29,871 bases of DNA from assembly GCA_028691575.1 (NCBI GenBank), contig JAQUYY010000001.1, positions 1 to 29,871 of the forward strand, in the 5' to 3' direction. The stretch's first letter is position 1. Every line of letters starts with the position of its first letter. This DNA is from Candidatus Gastranaerophilales bacterium. GTDB lineage: Bacteria > Cyanobacteriota > Vampirovibrionia > Gastranaerophilales > JAQUYY01. A program made the position numbers and the translations under genes. Of this stretch, positions 1 through 8,097 are shown one piece after another. The notes under the pieces were generated by a model. It saw only the letters and a list, made by a program, of their open reading frames with translations, did not search any database and was not told the origin of the DNA.

Positions 1-23
1 TGACTTAACTCAGTTCTTTTTTA

Positions 24-53
24 TTGCCAAAACAACTGTGTTCTTTGTAGAAT
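24..53 (+). promoter_or_regulatory. Candidate promoter of the leuA-like gene
   Basis: TTGCCA (24-29) and TAGAAT (48-53) are separated by 18 bp and lie 30 bp before the start codon at 84. Both boxes are close to the sigma-70 consensus. Prediction by eye only. Confidence 0.4.
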
Positions 54-83
54 ATATTTAGATAAGATTAAAAGGACAAAATC

Positions 84-1616
84 ATGCAAGAAACTAAAAA
101 ACCATTTTTTTATGACATTACTTTAAGAGATGGCAATCAAGCCCTTAAAAAGCCCTGGAATACTAAAGAAAAAGAAATTATTTTTAATCAACTGCTCTCT
201 TTAGGTGTTCAGGGTATAGAAGTCGGATTTTCCGGCGCAAGCGATATGGATTTTGAAGCATGCTCTTATTTGGCATCAATAGCTCCTGATAATGTTGTGA
301 TTTCAGCCTTAGCTCGTGCAGTTAAGCATGATATTGAAAAAGTTGCAGCTGCTATAAAATCTGCAAATAAACCTAGAATTCATACTTTTATTGCTATGAG
401 TCCTTTTAATATGAAATATGTACTAAGAAAAGAACCCGATGAGGTTAAGAAAATTGCAATTGATGCTGTTAAATATGCGAAATCTTTAATGGGTGAAAAA
501 GGTGAAGTTCAATTTTCTGTTGAGCATTTTGGAGATTGTAAAGAAAATTTACCCTATGTTATTGATTCTTTAAAAGAAATTGTTGATGCAGGCGCAACTA
601 TTATTAATTTGCCTAACACCGTTGAAAGAACCCGTCCTCTAGAATTTGTAAAAATGATAAACGAGGTCGTTAAAGCACTTCCTGAGCATGTTACAATTGC
701 TGTTCACTGCCATAACGACTTGGGTATGGCAACTGCAACTACTGTCGAAAGTTATTTTGCAGGGGCAGTTCAGCTTGAATGCAGTTTAAACGGGCTTGGA
801 GAAAGAGCAGGCAACACAAATTTATATGAAGTTGCTGTAACTTTGCACAATAGCGAAATTGATATACATTTAGATTTATCTAAAATATATGAAACAGCTT
901 TGATTGTCGCTGAAATGTCCGGCGTTGAAATCTATGAAAAATGCGCTTTAATCGGTCCGGATGCTCTCGCTCATCGAAGTGGAATTCATCAGGACGGAGC
1001 TTTGAAAACTAAAGATATGGAAAAAGGCGCATATAGACCAATTCATCCATCATTAATAGGCAGAGACGATGATGAAAAACTTGGATTTACCAGCCAATCC
1101 GGCAAAACTGCTGTTTATGAAATTATAACTAAAGCAGGATACCCGATTACAATGCAAGAAGCTGTTAGAATTACTCCTGCTATTAAAGAAGCAGCAGAAA
1201 AAGTTGGAGAACTACCTACAAGGAACATTTTAGATATTTATCTGAAAGAAATTTTTGAGGTCAAAGGTAACTTCAAACTTATTGAATTTAAACGAATTGA
1301 TGAAGGTAAATTTAACCTGCAATTTACATATAAAGATAAAAAATTCAAACTCAACGGTATGGGAGACGGACCTCTGTCAGGATGTCTGGATGCCTTAAAA
1401 CAAGCCGGTTTCCCTCAAAAACTGCTGCATTATGAACAAGTTGCAATGGACGAAGAATTAAAAGGCGTTGATGCCGATGCTATGACTATTATTCATTTTG
1501 AAACCCCTGATAAACAAGTCGTTGTTTGCAGAGGCAAGGATAACAGCACCGCAAAAGCCAACGTTAAAGCTGTATTTAATGGATTGAATTTAATAGAACA
1601 ATTACATAATTCTTAA
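84..1616 (+). CDS. leuA: 2-isopropylmalate synthase-like acyltransferase (HMGL-like family)
   Basis: Probable cytosolic Claisen-type condensing enzyme that joins acetyl-CoA to a 2-oxo acid, in LeuA the first step of leucine synthesis. The N-terminal HMGL-like TIM barrel shows the family signature ITLRDGNQ near residues 12-19, the metal-binding HCHND at 208-212 and GLGERAGNTN at 237-246. The rest, to residue 510, fits the linker and LeuA-type regulatory dimer domain, including a DGPLSGCLDAL segment typical of it. Length matches LeuA (about 500-520). An AAAAGGA Shine-Dalgarno sits just before the ATG. No other leu gene lies nearby, so citramalate or homocitrate synthase specificity cannot be excluded from sequence alone. 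Family assignment is secure; substrate is less so. Confidence 0.82.
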   Translation: MQETKKPFFYDITLRDGNQALKKPWNTKEKEIIFNQLLSLGVQGIEVGFSGASDMDFEACSYLASIAPDNVVISALARAVKHDIEKVAAAIKSANKPRIHTFIAMSPFNMKYVLRKEPDEVKKIAIDAVKYAKSLMGEKGEVQFSVEHFGDCKENLPYVIDSLKEIVDAGATIINLPNTVERTRPLEFVKMINEVVKALPEHVTIAVHCHNDLGMATATTVESYFAGAVQLECSLNGLGERAGNTNLYEVAVTLHNSEIDIHLDLSKIYETALIVAEMSGVEIYEKCALIGPDALAHRSGIHQDGALKTKDMEKGAYRPIHPSLIGRDDDEKLGFTSQSGKTAVYEIITKAGYPITMQEAVRITPAIKEAAEKVGELPTRNILDIYLKEIFEVKGNFKLIEFKRIDEGKFNLQFTYKDKKFKLNGMGDGPLSGCLDALKQAGFPQKLLHYEQVAMDEELKGVDADAMTIIHFETPDKQVVVCRGKDNSTAKANVKAVFNGLNLIEQLHNS

Positions 1617-1649
1617 AATTATCCAAAAAAGACAAGATACTTAAGATAT

Positions 1650-1678
1650 TTGCCTCTTTGTTTAAATTTTTATATAAT
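1650..1678 (+). promoter_or_regulatory. Strong sigma-70-like promoter abutting the xer start codon
   Basis: TTGCCT (1650-1655), 17 bp, then TATAAT (1673-1678). Transcription would be expected to start about 7 nt after the -10 box, which falls on the ATG at 1685, and no Shine-Dalgarno is visible between them. This implies a leaderless or almost leaderless mRNA. Confidence 0.55.
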
Positions 1679-1684
1679 TTAAAA

Positions 1685-2548
1685 ATGCTAAATGCACTGT
1701 CTGAATACATTGAATATTTGCACATTGAAAGAGGTCTGTCGGAAAACACCGAACAGGCTTATCGTCGTGACTTGACAGCGTTTATCGATTTTTTAGACAA
1801 AAATTCAATAAAAAGTTTAAATGATATCGCAAGAACATCCGTTAATTCATATATAAGACATTTAAGGCTTAAAAACTATGCTCCGACAACAATTACCCGA
1901 CAAATAGCATCACTAAGAGGCTGGTTTAAATGGATGGCTGCTAATGAAATTATTTCACACAATCCTACTGTTAGTCTCGAACATCCTAAATTAAGCCGAC
2001 ATTTGCCAAAAGTTTTAACAACAAAAGAAATTGATGAAATTTTATCCCAAAAATTAACAACTCTTGAAAAAGCTGTTTTTGAACTCCTATATGCAGCAGG
2101 ATTAAGAGTTTCAGAACTTGTAAATTTATCAATAAACAGTGTAAATATTGATTCCGGATATGTAAGATGTTTTGGAAAAGGCTCAAAAGAACGGCTGGTT
2201 CCCATCGGAGATGCTGCTAAGCTTGCTTTGAATAAATATTTGGAAAATAGGGAATATATATTAAAAAAGAATAATTTGACAACTGAACAATTTTTTGTTG
2301 ACGAAAAAGGAAAAAAAATTGTAAGACAAGAAATTTATCATCTGATAAAAAAACTCGGAAAATATGTAAACAAGCATATTACACCTCATACGGTCAGGCA
2401 TAGTTTCGCTACTCATTTGCTCGAAAACGGCGCTGATTTAAGAATAGTACAAGAACTTTTAGGTCACAGTGATGTCTCAACAACTCAACTTTATACCCAT
2501 GTAAGCAAAAAAAGATTGAAAGAAGTTTATTTTGCTATAAATAAATGA
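1685..2548 (+). CDS. Tyrosine recombinase XerC/XerD type
   Basis: Site-specific recombinase of the phage-integrase family that in most bacteria resolves chromosome dimers at dif. Numbered from the ATG at 1685 (287 aa), residues 1-90 form the SAM-like core-binding domain and about 110-287 the catalytic domain. The catalytic set is visible: R141 in AAGLRVSEL, K165 in GKGSKER, H235-x-x-R238 in PHTVRHSFATH, H261 in LGHSD and nucleophile Y270 in QLYTH. An upstream in-frame TTG at 1658 would add nine residues but overlaps the promoter and lacks a ribosome site, so I reject it. Length is slightly under the usual 295-300. It is not next to phage genes and has no element-like neighbours, which favours the housekeeping Xer role over an integrase. 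XerC versus XerD cannot be told from one copy. Confidence 0.88.
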   Translation: MLNALSEYIEYLHIERGLSENTEQAYRRDLTAFIDFLDKNSIKSLNDIARTSVNSYIRHLRLKNYAPTTITRQIASLRGWFKWMAANEIISHNPTVSLEHPKLSRHLPKVLTTKEIDEILSQKLTTLEKAVFELLYAAGLRVSELVNLSINSVNIDSGYVRCFGKGSKERLVPIGDAAKLALNKYLENREYILKKNNLTTEQFFVDEKGKKIVRQEIYHLIKKLGKYVNKHITPHTVRHSFATHLLENGADLRIVQELLGHSDVSTTQLYTHVSKKRLKEVYFAINK

Positions 2549-2609
2549 TAAAATTTTTGAAAATCAATATAAAATAAGAGAAAATAAAGAATAACAAGGG
2601 GGTTTTAAA

Positions 2610-2933
2610 ATGAACAAAATTAAAATTTTTACACTTACAATTTTAAGCAGTTTTCTTGTGTTTTTTATATCAGGATGCACTTTACATCAAAAAATGGGTT
2701 TTATGGACGGAAAAAGAATAGAAAGCAGCAACAAATTAAGAAATTGGGCTAATTCAGTTGAAAAAGAAGAACCAAAAGCAGAAGTCACCAAGACTGCAAA
2801 CGGAATTGTTATTTACGAAGATAATTCTGTTTACAAATCCCCGACATATACCGGAGGGCAAATGGGCGGAAAACCGGTTTCAAAAGTAAAATTCGGTCCC
2901 GATAAAGTAAAATTCGGACCAAACGACAATTAA
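2610..2933 (+). CDS. Small predicted lipoprotein
   Basis: 107-aa protein I do not recognise. Residues 1-22 are a signal peptide (charged MNKIK, hydrophobic core) ending in the lipobox ISGC, so C23 would be acylated and the protein anchored to a membrane. The mature part is hydrophilic and rich in Lys, Glu, Ser and Gly, and it ends with two copies of a heptad, KVKFGPD (92-98) and KVKFGPN (99-105). AAGGGGG at 2596-2602 is a strong Shine-Dalgarno with a 7-nt spacer. The next gene starts 31 nt after its stop on the same strand, so the two are probably cotranscribed. Function unknown; the export prediction is firm. Confidence 0.75.
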   Translation: MNKIKIFTLTILSSFLVFFISGCTLHQKMGFMDGKRIESSNKLRNWANSVEKEEPKAEVTKTANGIVIYEDNSVYKSPTYTGGQMGGKPVSKVKFGPDKVKFGPNDN

Positions 2934-2964
2934 ATTTTAGTATAGACAGCAAAAGGACTTTTAA

Positions 2965-4485
2965 ATGTTTGAAAATATACGGTACGAGTATTCGGTAAAA
3001 ACCTGCTCAAATCAAGATCCGGAAAATTTGGAAGATTTATTAAATACAATGGCTGCAGAGGGTTGGAATTTATATACTATAAATGAAGTAGAAGCACCAA
3101 CCAGCGGTTTTCAGTACAGCTGTATATTTCAAAGAGAATTTGATGAGAACAAAAGCAAAAAAATAGAAATTGCCGATATTCAGGATTTTAAAAGCAAAAT
3201 GGAAAAAATGCTCCACCCGTCTGATAAACCTTACGAAGAATGTATGGAAATTCAATCTCAAATAAACGAGCATCAACAAAAAGTCAATAAAATAAAACTT
3301 CAGCTCGATAAAACTTCCAATGACATTGACAGAGACAGGCTAAACCGCGAAATGTCTAATTATTTAGCGGAAATCAATTCGTTAAAAAGCAAGTTGGCTG
3401 AAGTTATTTCGCCAAATCGTATGTATGAAAATATTTATCAGGATAAACTCATAATTTTGCTGAGCTATGAGCTTACAGACCTTGTAAATACTGAAAAAGG
3501 AGGAGAGTTAATCTCCCAAACCGTTAAGCTGCGTCAAAAAATTTCTGAAAACTTGGGGTATGTTATTCCTGCCATCAAATTTGCCGTTAACGAGGAATTG
3601 GGCGATAATGAATACGAAATAAAAGTTCGAGGAGCAAAAATCCTCTCCGGCTGTGTTTACCCCGGATTTTCAAGATATTATGCAGGACAGTCAAACATTA
3701 ACAGAAAACCTAAAAATGCAATCGAAGAATATGATTTTATAAAACAGAAAAAAACGTTCTGGATAGAAAAATCTAAAACAAAAAATTTCTGGGAAAAAGG
3801 ACTCTCCCCTGCCGAAGTCATATCTAAAAACCTGGAATACGTTGTTTGCAAGTGTGCTGACCAGCTTTTAGACTATTCTGATATTAATAATTATATTGAA
3901 ATAGTCGGAACTCAAAATTTCTTTTTGGTCGAAACTCTTGTGGCAGACCACTTAACAATCGGCGAAATTCGTGCGATTTTAGCTAAATTAATCGAAGAAA
4001 AAATTTCAATAAAGGATATTGTTTATATTTTTGAAAAATTGACAGATTTCGCTCAAATATTAAAAACCAGCATCGAGGGAGAAGAGGTAACAATTTTAGA
4101 TATCAAAGAAATGCTGAAAAACTTAAGAAAAGCTCTGAAAATGCAAATTTGCAATTCAATCGCAGATAGCAACGGCACAATATATGCAATAACTTTATCT
4201 GACAAAACGGCTATTATGCTTGAAAAAGAGCTGCAAAAAGATAAATTGTATTACGATAATCCTAAAATTAAATCTTTTATTAATAAAATCCTAAAAATAA
4301 TTGAAACTAACGAATTGGAAACCAAACATACAGCACTTGTTGCACCAAATTCAATAAGAAGAAAAATGTTCCGGCTTATAGAAAACTTTATTCCTGAACT
4401 TGCCGTAATAGCCAAAACAGAGCTTTCGGGCGAATTTTCTATTGATATAATAGAAGAAATCGGTTCAAAAAACGGAGAAGAATAA
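2965..4485 (+). CDS. Soluble FlhA/SctV cytoplasmic-domain protein with DUF4177-like N-terminus
   Basis: 506 aa with no transmembrane segment. Residues 1-58 resemble DUF4177 (YEYSVKT...LEDLLNTMAAEGWNLYTI). Residues about 88-148 are a charged, probably coiled-coil linker. Residues about 155-500 follow the cytoplasmic domain of FHIPEP proteins (flagellar FlhA, injectisome SctV) from end to end: the opening GGEL.....LR.......GYVIP, NEYEIKVRGAKILSG, a FWI segment at 265-267, the PAEVI..(N)LEYVV region near 282-294, LTIGEIRAILAKLIEEKISIKDI near 330-352, and the ending ALVAPNSIRRKMFRLI...PELAV. In FlhA this region forms the export-gate ring that receives chaperone-substrate complexes after an eight-helix membrane domain, which is absent here. 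No flagellar or type III gene lies in the window. AAAAGGA precedes the ATG, and its stop overlaps the start of the HIT gene. Homology is an inference from motif order; the role is unknown. Confidence 0.75.
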   Translation: MFENIRYEYSVKTCSNQDPENLEDLLNTMAAEGWNLYTINEVEAPTSGFQYSCIFQREFDENKSKKIEIADIQDFKSKMEKMLHPSDKPYEECMEIQSQINEHQQKVNKIKLQLDKTSNDIDRDRLNREMSNYLAEINSLKSKLAEVISPNRMYENIYQDKLIILLSYELTDLVNTEKGGELISQTVKLRQKISENLGYVIPAIKFAVNEELGDNEYEIKVRGAKILSGCVYPGFSRYYAGQSNINRKPKNAIEEYDFIKQKKTFWIEKSKTKNFWEKGLSPAEVISKNLEYVVCKCADQLLDYSDINNYIEIVGTQNFFLVETLVADHLTIGEIRAILAKLIEEKISIKDIVYIFEKLTDFAQILKTSIEGEEVTILDIKEMLKNLRKALKMQICNSIADSNGTIYAITLSDKTAIMLEKELQKDKLYYDNPKIKSFINKILKIIETNELETKHTALVAPNSIRRKMFRLIENFIPELAVIAKTELSGEFSIDIIEEIGSKNGEE

Positions 4486-4823
4486 TGAGCGAAAATTGTA
4501 TTTTTTGCAAAATTGCAAATAAAGAAATAAAAATAGATTTGGTGTTAGAAACCGAGGATTTGGTGGCTTTTAAGGATATTAATGCTCAAGCTCCTTTTCA
4601 TATTTTGGTAATTCCCAAAAAACATTATGAAACGCTAAATGACATCAAAAATCCTGAATTATTGGGCAAATTATTTGAGGGTGTGCAAAATGTTGTTAAA
4701 AAATTAAATATTGAAGATGGCTACAGAACAGTTATAAATACAGGCAAAAAAGCGGGTCAAGAAGTATTCCATTTGCATATTCATATACTTGCAGGCCGTC
4801 CTTTTACTTGGCCTCCGGGTTAA
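4485..4823 (+). CDS. HIT family protein (histidine triad nucleotide-binding)
   Basis: 112-aa cytosolic HIT protein of the Hint branch, which hydrolyses nucleotide phosphoramidates and related adenylates. Visible signatures are the zinc-type pair CIFC (C5, C8), the FKDINAQAP segment, IPKKH near 44-48, and the triad H96-L-H98-I-H100 followed by the Hint-like C-terminus GRPFTWPPG. Length is normal (110-120). The start ATG overlaps the previous stop (TAATG), so translation is probably coupled to the FlhA_C-like gene. The partner substrate is unknown. Confidence 0.92.
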   Translation: MSENCIFCKIANKEIKIDLVLETEDLVAFKDINAQAPFHILVIPKKHYETLNDIKNPELLGKLFEGVQNVVKKLNIEDGYRTVINTGKKAGQEVFHLHIHILAGRPFTWPPG

Positions 4824-4828
4824 AGCGT

Positions 4829-4898
4829 CTTGCTCGTTCGCCGATAACGAGTTCCAACGAAAATTAATCGTTTCCGTTTCACTCTCAGCTCACTCTCG
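4829..4898. repeat. Dispersed GC-richer repeat, copy A
   Basis: On the minus strand, starting directly after the stop codon of the pilin-like gene, this stretch contains AGAGTGAAACGGAAACGA followed by TTTTCGTTGGAACTCGTT. The same order (AGAGTGAAACGGAAACGA, then TTTTCGCTGGAACTCGTT) occurs on the plus strand at about 9131-9170. It is clearly richer in G+C than the surrounding DNA and lies between two convergent genes. Function unknown. Confidence 0.55.
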
Positions 4899-5609
4899 CT
4901 ACTCGTACAAGTATTTTGCAGAACAGCCTGAACCGGTATTTGTGGATGCTGTTGAACTCTCTATGCAAGTTGTTGACGGGTCATTAATTCCTCTTGCTCC
5001 ATGTGGAATTAATGAATTTAAAGTTAAATTCATATAAAAAATATCTTTTCCTACTGTATTCGGTTTTTTAAATCCATTTACATCTACATTTATATATCCG
5101 CATCTTGTATAATCTCCTACCGGAGAACTGCAATTTGATTTGTCAACATTAAACCTGATTAAACTGCCATTATTTAATATTAAACCGCCTTGATATTGAT
5201 TACTTATACTTGTACCATTTAAATAGAACCAGTCTACACCTGCATGCCAACATCCATCAGCACTTACTCCGTTACCCGATCCTCCATAGGTAGAAGTTCC
5301 TGAACAATCTTTTATAATATTTAATTTTGATGCAAAAGCATTTTTTAAATCTTCACTTCCTGCTAAATCCCCAGGAAAAGCTCCGGCTAAAGTTCCGCCG
5401 TTATCAACAACTAATAATTGTGTAACTTGAGATAAATCAGAATATGACTTTTTCCACGCTGCTTTTAATTCTGCATCGCTTGTCGTACCAAATAACATCG
5501 GTGTAACTATTGAGGCAATTATTCCGATTATTGCAATAACAATTAATGTTTCTGCTAAAGTAAACGCTGTATATCTTTTAGATCTTGTTAACGCTTTTTG
5601 ATTTTTCAT
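4899..5609 (-). CDS. Pilin/pseudopilin-like protein, tandem copy 2
   Basis: 236-aa type IV pilin or type II secretion pseudopilin-like protein. A short basic leader ends at A15, giving the prepilin-peptidase site A^FTLAE with the conserved Glu at +5 (E20), then a single hydrophobic helix to about residue 43 and the signature TPMLFGTTSDAE. The exported globular domain has several Cys and the motif DVNGFKKPNTVGKDIF. It ends in CSAKYLYE, shared with its neighbour and with the gene at 22999. Ala rather than Gly at -1 is unusual but tolerated. It starts 17 nt after the stop of the upstream paralogue (5627-6319) with GGAGA as ribosome site, so the two are cotranscribed. Which machine it belongs to is unknown, as no pilus assembly gene is in the window. 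Confidence 0.85.
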   Translation of the reverse strand: MKNQKALTRSKRYTAFTLAETLIVIAIIGIIASIVTPMLFGTTSDAELKAAWKKSYSDLSQVTQLLVVDNGGTLAGAFPGDLAGSEDLKNAFASKLNIIKDCSGTSTYGGSGNGVSADGCWHAGVDWFYLNGTSISNQYQGGLILNNGSLIRFNVDKSNCSSPVGDYTRCGYINVDVNGFKKPNTVGKDIFYMNLTLNSLIPHGARGINDPSTTCIESSTASTNTGSGCSAKYLYE

Positions 5610-5626
5610 ACTTTTTTTTCTCCAAT

Positions 5627-6319
5627 TTATTCATACAAATACTTTGCAGAACAGCCATGACCTGTATTAGTTGTTGCAGTTGAACCTTCTATGCATCTTG
5701 TTGATATCGTATAAAAATTTCGTGCACCATATGGTATTAATGAATTTGAGGTTATACTTGCTACAAATATATCTTTTCCTACTGTATTCGGTTTTTTAAA
5801 TCCGTTTACATCTATATATAAATGAGCACATCTTGTATAATCTCCCGCAGAAGAACTGCAATCCGATTTGTTAACCTGAAACCACATAAGACTCCCATTA
5901 TTTAATATTAATCCGGGAAGAGAAGCACCTCCTCCCGTATCGTTGCCATTTAAGTAATACCAGCTGTTTGCTCCTACATGCCAACAACCTTCTGCACTTG
6001 AACCACTTCCGGTTCCTCCAAATGCAGATGTTCCGGAACAATCTTTTATAATATTTAATTTTGATGCAAAAGCATTTTTTAAATCTTCACTTCCTAAAAC
6101 ATCCTCTGTAAATGCTCCGGCTAAACTTCCGCCGTTGTCTGCAACTATCATCATTGTTGCCTGAGCAAGGTCTGAATATTCTTTTTTCCATTTTGCTTTT
6201 AGTTCCGCATCGCTTGTAGTACCAAATAACATCGGTGTAACTATTGAAGCAATAATTCCGATTATTGCAATCACTATTAATGTTTCTGCTAAAGTAAACG
6301 CTGTATAAGGCTTTTTCAT
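5627..6319 (-). CDS. Pilin/pseudopilin-like protein, tandem copy 1
   Basis: 230-aa paralogue of the gene at 4899-5609 and the first gene of the pair. The leader MKKPYTA is cut before F8 (A^FTLAE, Glu at E12), and the same hydrophobic helix and TPMLFGTTSDAE follow. The globular part carries DVNGFKKPNTVGKDIF and ends CSAKYLYE. The two genes share an exact 60-bp tract (6036-6095 here, 5302-5361 there), whereas the middle of the proteins differs in loops, for example LNGNDTGGGASLPG here against LNGTSISNQYQGG. GAGGAA precedes the ATG. Likely a membrane-inserted, prepilin-peptidase-processed fibre or secretion subunit. Confidence 0.85.
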   Translation of the reverse strand: MKKPYTAFTLAETLIVIAIIGIIASIVTPMLFGTTSDAELKAKWKKEYSDLAQATMMIVADNGGSLAGAFTEDVLGSEDLKNAFASKLNIIKDCSGTSAFGGTGSGSSAEGCWHVGANSWYYLNGNDTGGGASLPGLILNNGSLMWFQVNKSDCSSSAGDYTRCAHLYIDVNGFKKPNTVGKDIFVASITSNSLIPYGARNFYTISTRCIEGSTATTNTGHGCSAKYLYE

Positions 6320-6372
6320 ACATATTCCTCAACTATATTTGAAAATAAGTATATCATATTATTCGGATAAAA

Positions 6373-8097
6373 TTAATTATTTTCTATAAAAATCGTCTTT
6401 TCATTCGAGTATGTCACATACCCAGGTTTTGCACATGGTGGCTTTTTTAGATATTTTTTTAAAGTATAAATCACAGGAACTTTTGTAGCCTTGCTTGCAA
6501 AACTGTATTTTACAGCCAGTTGAGCTGCTTTCAGCAAAATTTCGTCAGGAATTTGCTCTATTTGTTTGGGTATTTTTATTAAGACATGAGAACCGGGCGT
6601 ATTTTGCACATGAAGCCAAATATCAAACGGTGATGCGATTTTGGAGATTAAATAATCATTTTGCTTATTATTTTTTCCAACGTATATTTTAACTTCATTT
6701 TCAAAATCAAATTGTAATAAATCAATCTGCTCTTTTTGTTTTTTAATCGGCAAAACTTTTGCCTTAAGCAAATTTTGACTAACAAGTTCTTCTTTTATTT
6801 CAGTTAAATCTTTTATCGAAACAGCCTGATTTATTGAAATTTTAATACTTTCAAGATAATTTATTTCTTCTTGCGTTTTTTCTGACATATTTTGAGCAAT
6901 TTTAACGGCATTTTTCTTCTTATTATAAAGTTTATAGTATTTTTGAGCATTTTCATTGGCTGTTAGTGCAGTATCAAAAGAAATTTCCTCTGCTTTGTTC
7001 TCATTATAAGGATTTTCTAAGTACATAATCGGTTCAATCGTTTTTATTCTATAAAGATTGGAAATTATAACATCGCCAAACTCTTTGTATTTCTCGATTT
7101 TTAAAATCGAATCCAATATTTTTTGCTGTTTTTCAAAAGCTGTTTTTTGTTTTTTAATTTCTTTTTCCGCCACATTCAATAAAGTTTTTTGCATTCTGCC
7201 AAAAGTATCTTTGAACATTTGATAGCCAAAATATTCATCAATTAGCTCATTTACAGTTTCTCTATTCTCAAAATCATCTTTTTGCAATCCAAATAATGAA
7301 AAAAAGTTTTTATCTGCACTAATAACAGGATTTAAACATTCTAAATTAAGCATTTCGTACAAATAATCATATATTTGCAAGATTTTTTCCTGCGAAATTG
7401 CACTTATGCCTTTTTCAACAATTTCAATATTCAAAAATTCACACAACTCATTAGCTAAAGCAAGACTGACATCGTAAAAAGTCTTGTTCAACCACTGATT
7501 GATAGGTTTTTGAATTGCTTTTGCCATATTATAAAAATCATTTTTAGAAATTTCTAAAAGGTTTGTCTTTGTTTGCGCTGGAGGATAAATATATGGTAAA
7601 GTCCCTGCTAATTCTCGTTCTCTACTTTTTTCAGGTCCTATATTGTGAGCGCAGCCAATAATTATATTAGTTTTTTTATTATACAAAATTATATTGCTAT
7701 GTTTGCCCATCAGCTCAATAGCCATAACCAACGGAATTTTACCACCAATTGCATCGTAACTTTCAAAATAGAGTTCAATTATTCGCTCATTATCCGGCTG
7801 AATAACTGCATTGATTTTTGTTCCCTCCATATGTTTTCTTAAAAGCATACAAAACATCGGCGGTTGTTGAGGAATTTCAATATTTCGATATTTTTGCCCA
7901 ACTTCTGTCAAAAAACATATGTGAGGATATTTTGGATTAATATTTATGTATAATTTTTGGCTTTTACCTAATGTTCGAATCGATAAAATAAGCTCATGTC
8001 TCGATGGCTGCTGGATTTTTTGCACCCGACAAGACTCAAACAACAGTTGAGTTTCCTCCAAAAAAGCCTTTATCGTAAGTGAATCTAAATTAATCAT
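6373..8097 (-). CDS. NFACT family protein (RqcH/Rqc2/FbpA-like ribosome quality control factor)
   Basis: 574-aa cytosolic protein. Bacterial RqcH binds stalled 50S subunits carrying peptidyl-tRNA and recruits tRNA-Ala to add C-terminal alanine tails. The NFACT-N domain opens with LDSLTIKAFLEE and has a LLRKHMEGTKI segment near 85-95. A long Lys/Glu-rich central stretch (about 285-440) is the coiled-coil arm, and the NFACT-R domain starts near residue 470 with VGKNNKQNDYLI and WLHVQNTPGSHVLI. Length is typical (about 550-580). In characterised RqcH an Asp-Arg pair in NFACT-N is needed for alanine tailing; here the corresponding place reads E104-R105 (NERIIEL), a conservative change. The gene stands alone between the pilin pair and a divergent small gene. 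Confidence 0.88.
   Translation of the reverse strand: MINLDSLTIKAFLEETQLLFESCRVQKIQQPSRHELILSIRTLGKSQKLYININPKYPHICFLTEVGQKYRNIEIPQQPPMFCMLLRKHMEGTKINAVIQPDNERIIELYFESYDAIGGKIPLVMAIELMGKHSNIILYNKKTNIIIGCAHNIGPEKSRERELAGTLPYIYPPAQTKTNLLEISKNDFYNMAKAIQKPINQWLNKTFYDVSLALANELCEFLNIEIVEKGISAISQEKILQIYDYLYEMLNLECLNPVISADKNFFSLFGLQKDDFENRETVNELIDEYFGYQMFKDTFGRMQKTLLNVAEKEIKKQKTAFEKQQKILDSILKIEKYKEFGDVIISNLYRIKTIEPIMYLENPYNENKAEEISFDTALTANENAQKYYKLYNKKKNAVKIAQNMSEKTQEEINYLESIKISINQAVSIKDLTEIKEELVSQNLLKAKVLPIKKQKEQIDLLQFDFENEVKIYVGKNNKQNDYLISKIASPFDIWLHVQNTPGSHVLIKIPKQIEQIPDEILLKAAQLAVKYSFASKATKVPVIYTLKKYLKKPPCAKPGYVTYSNEKTIFIENN

Noticed and set aside
4789..5037. Plus-strand frame overlapping the HIT gene end and the pilin gene
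   Set aside because: It is the antisense of the pilin C-terminus plus the repeat; the HIT protein already ends with its normal GRPFTWPPG tail.
6087..6332. Alternative minus-strand frame within the pilin gene
   Set aside because: Out-of-frame shadow of the pilin coding sequence.
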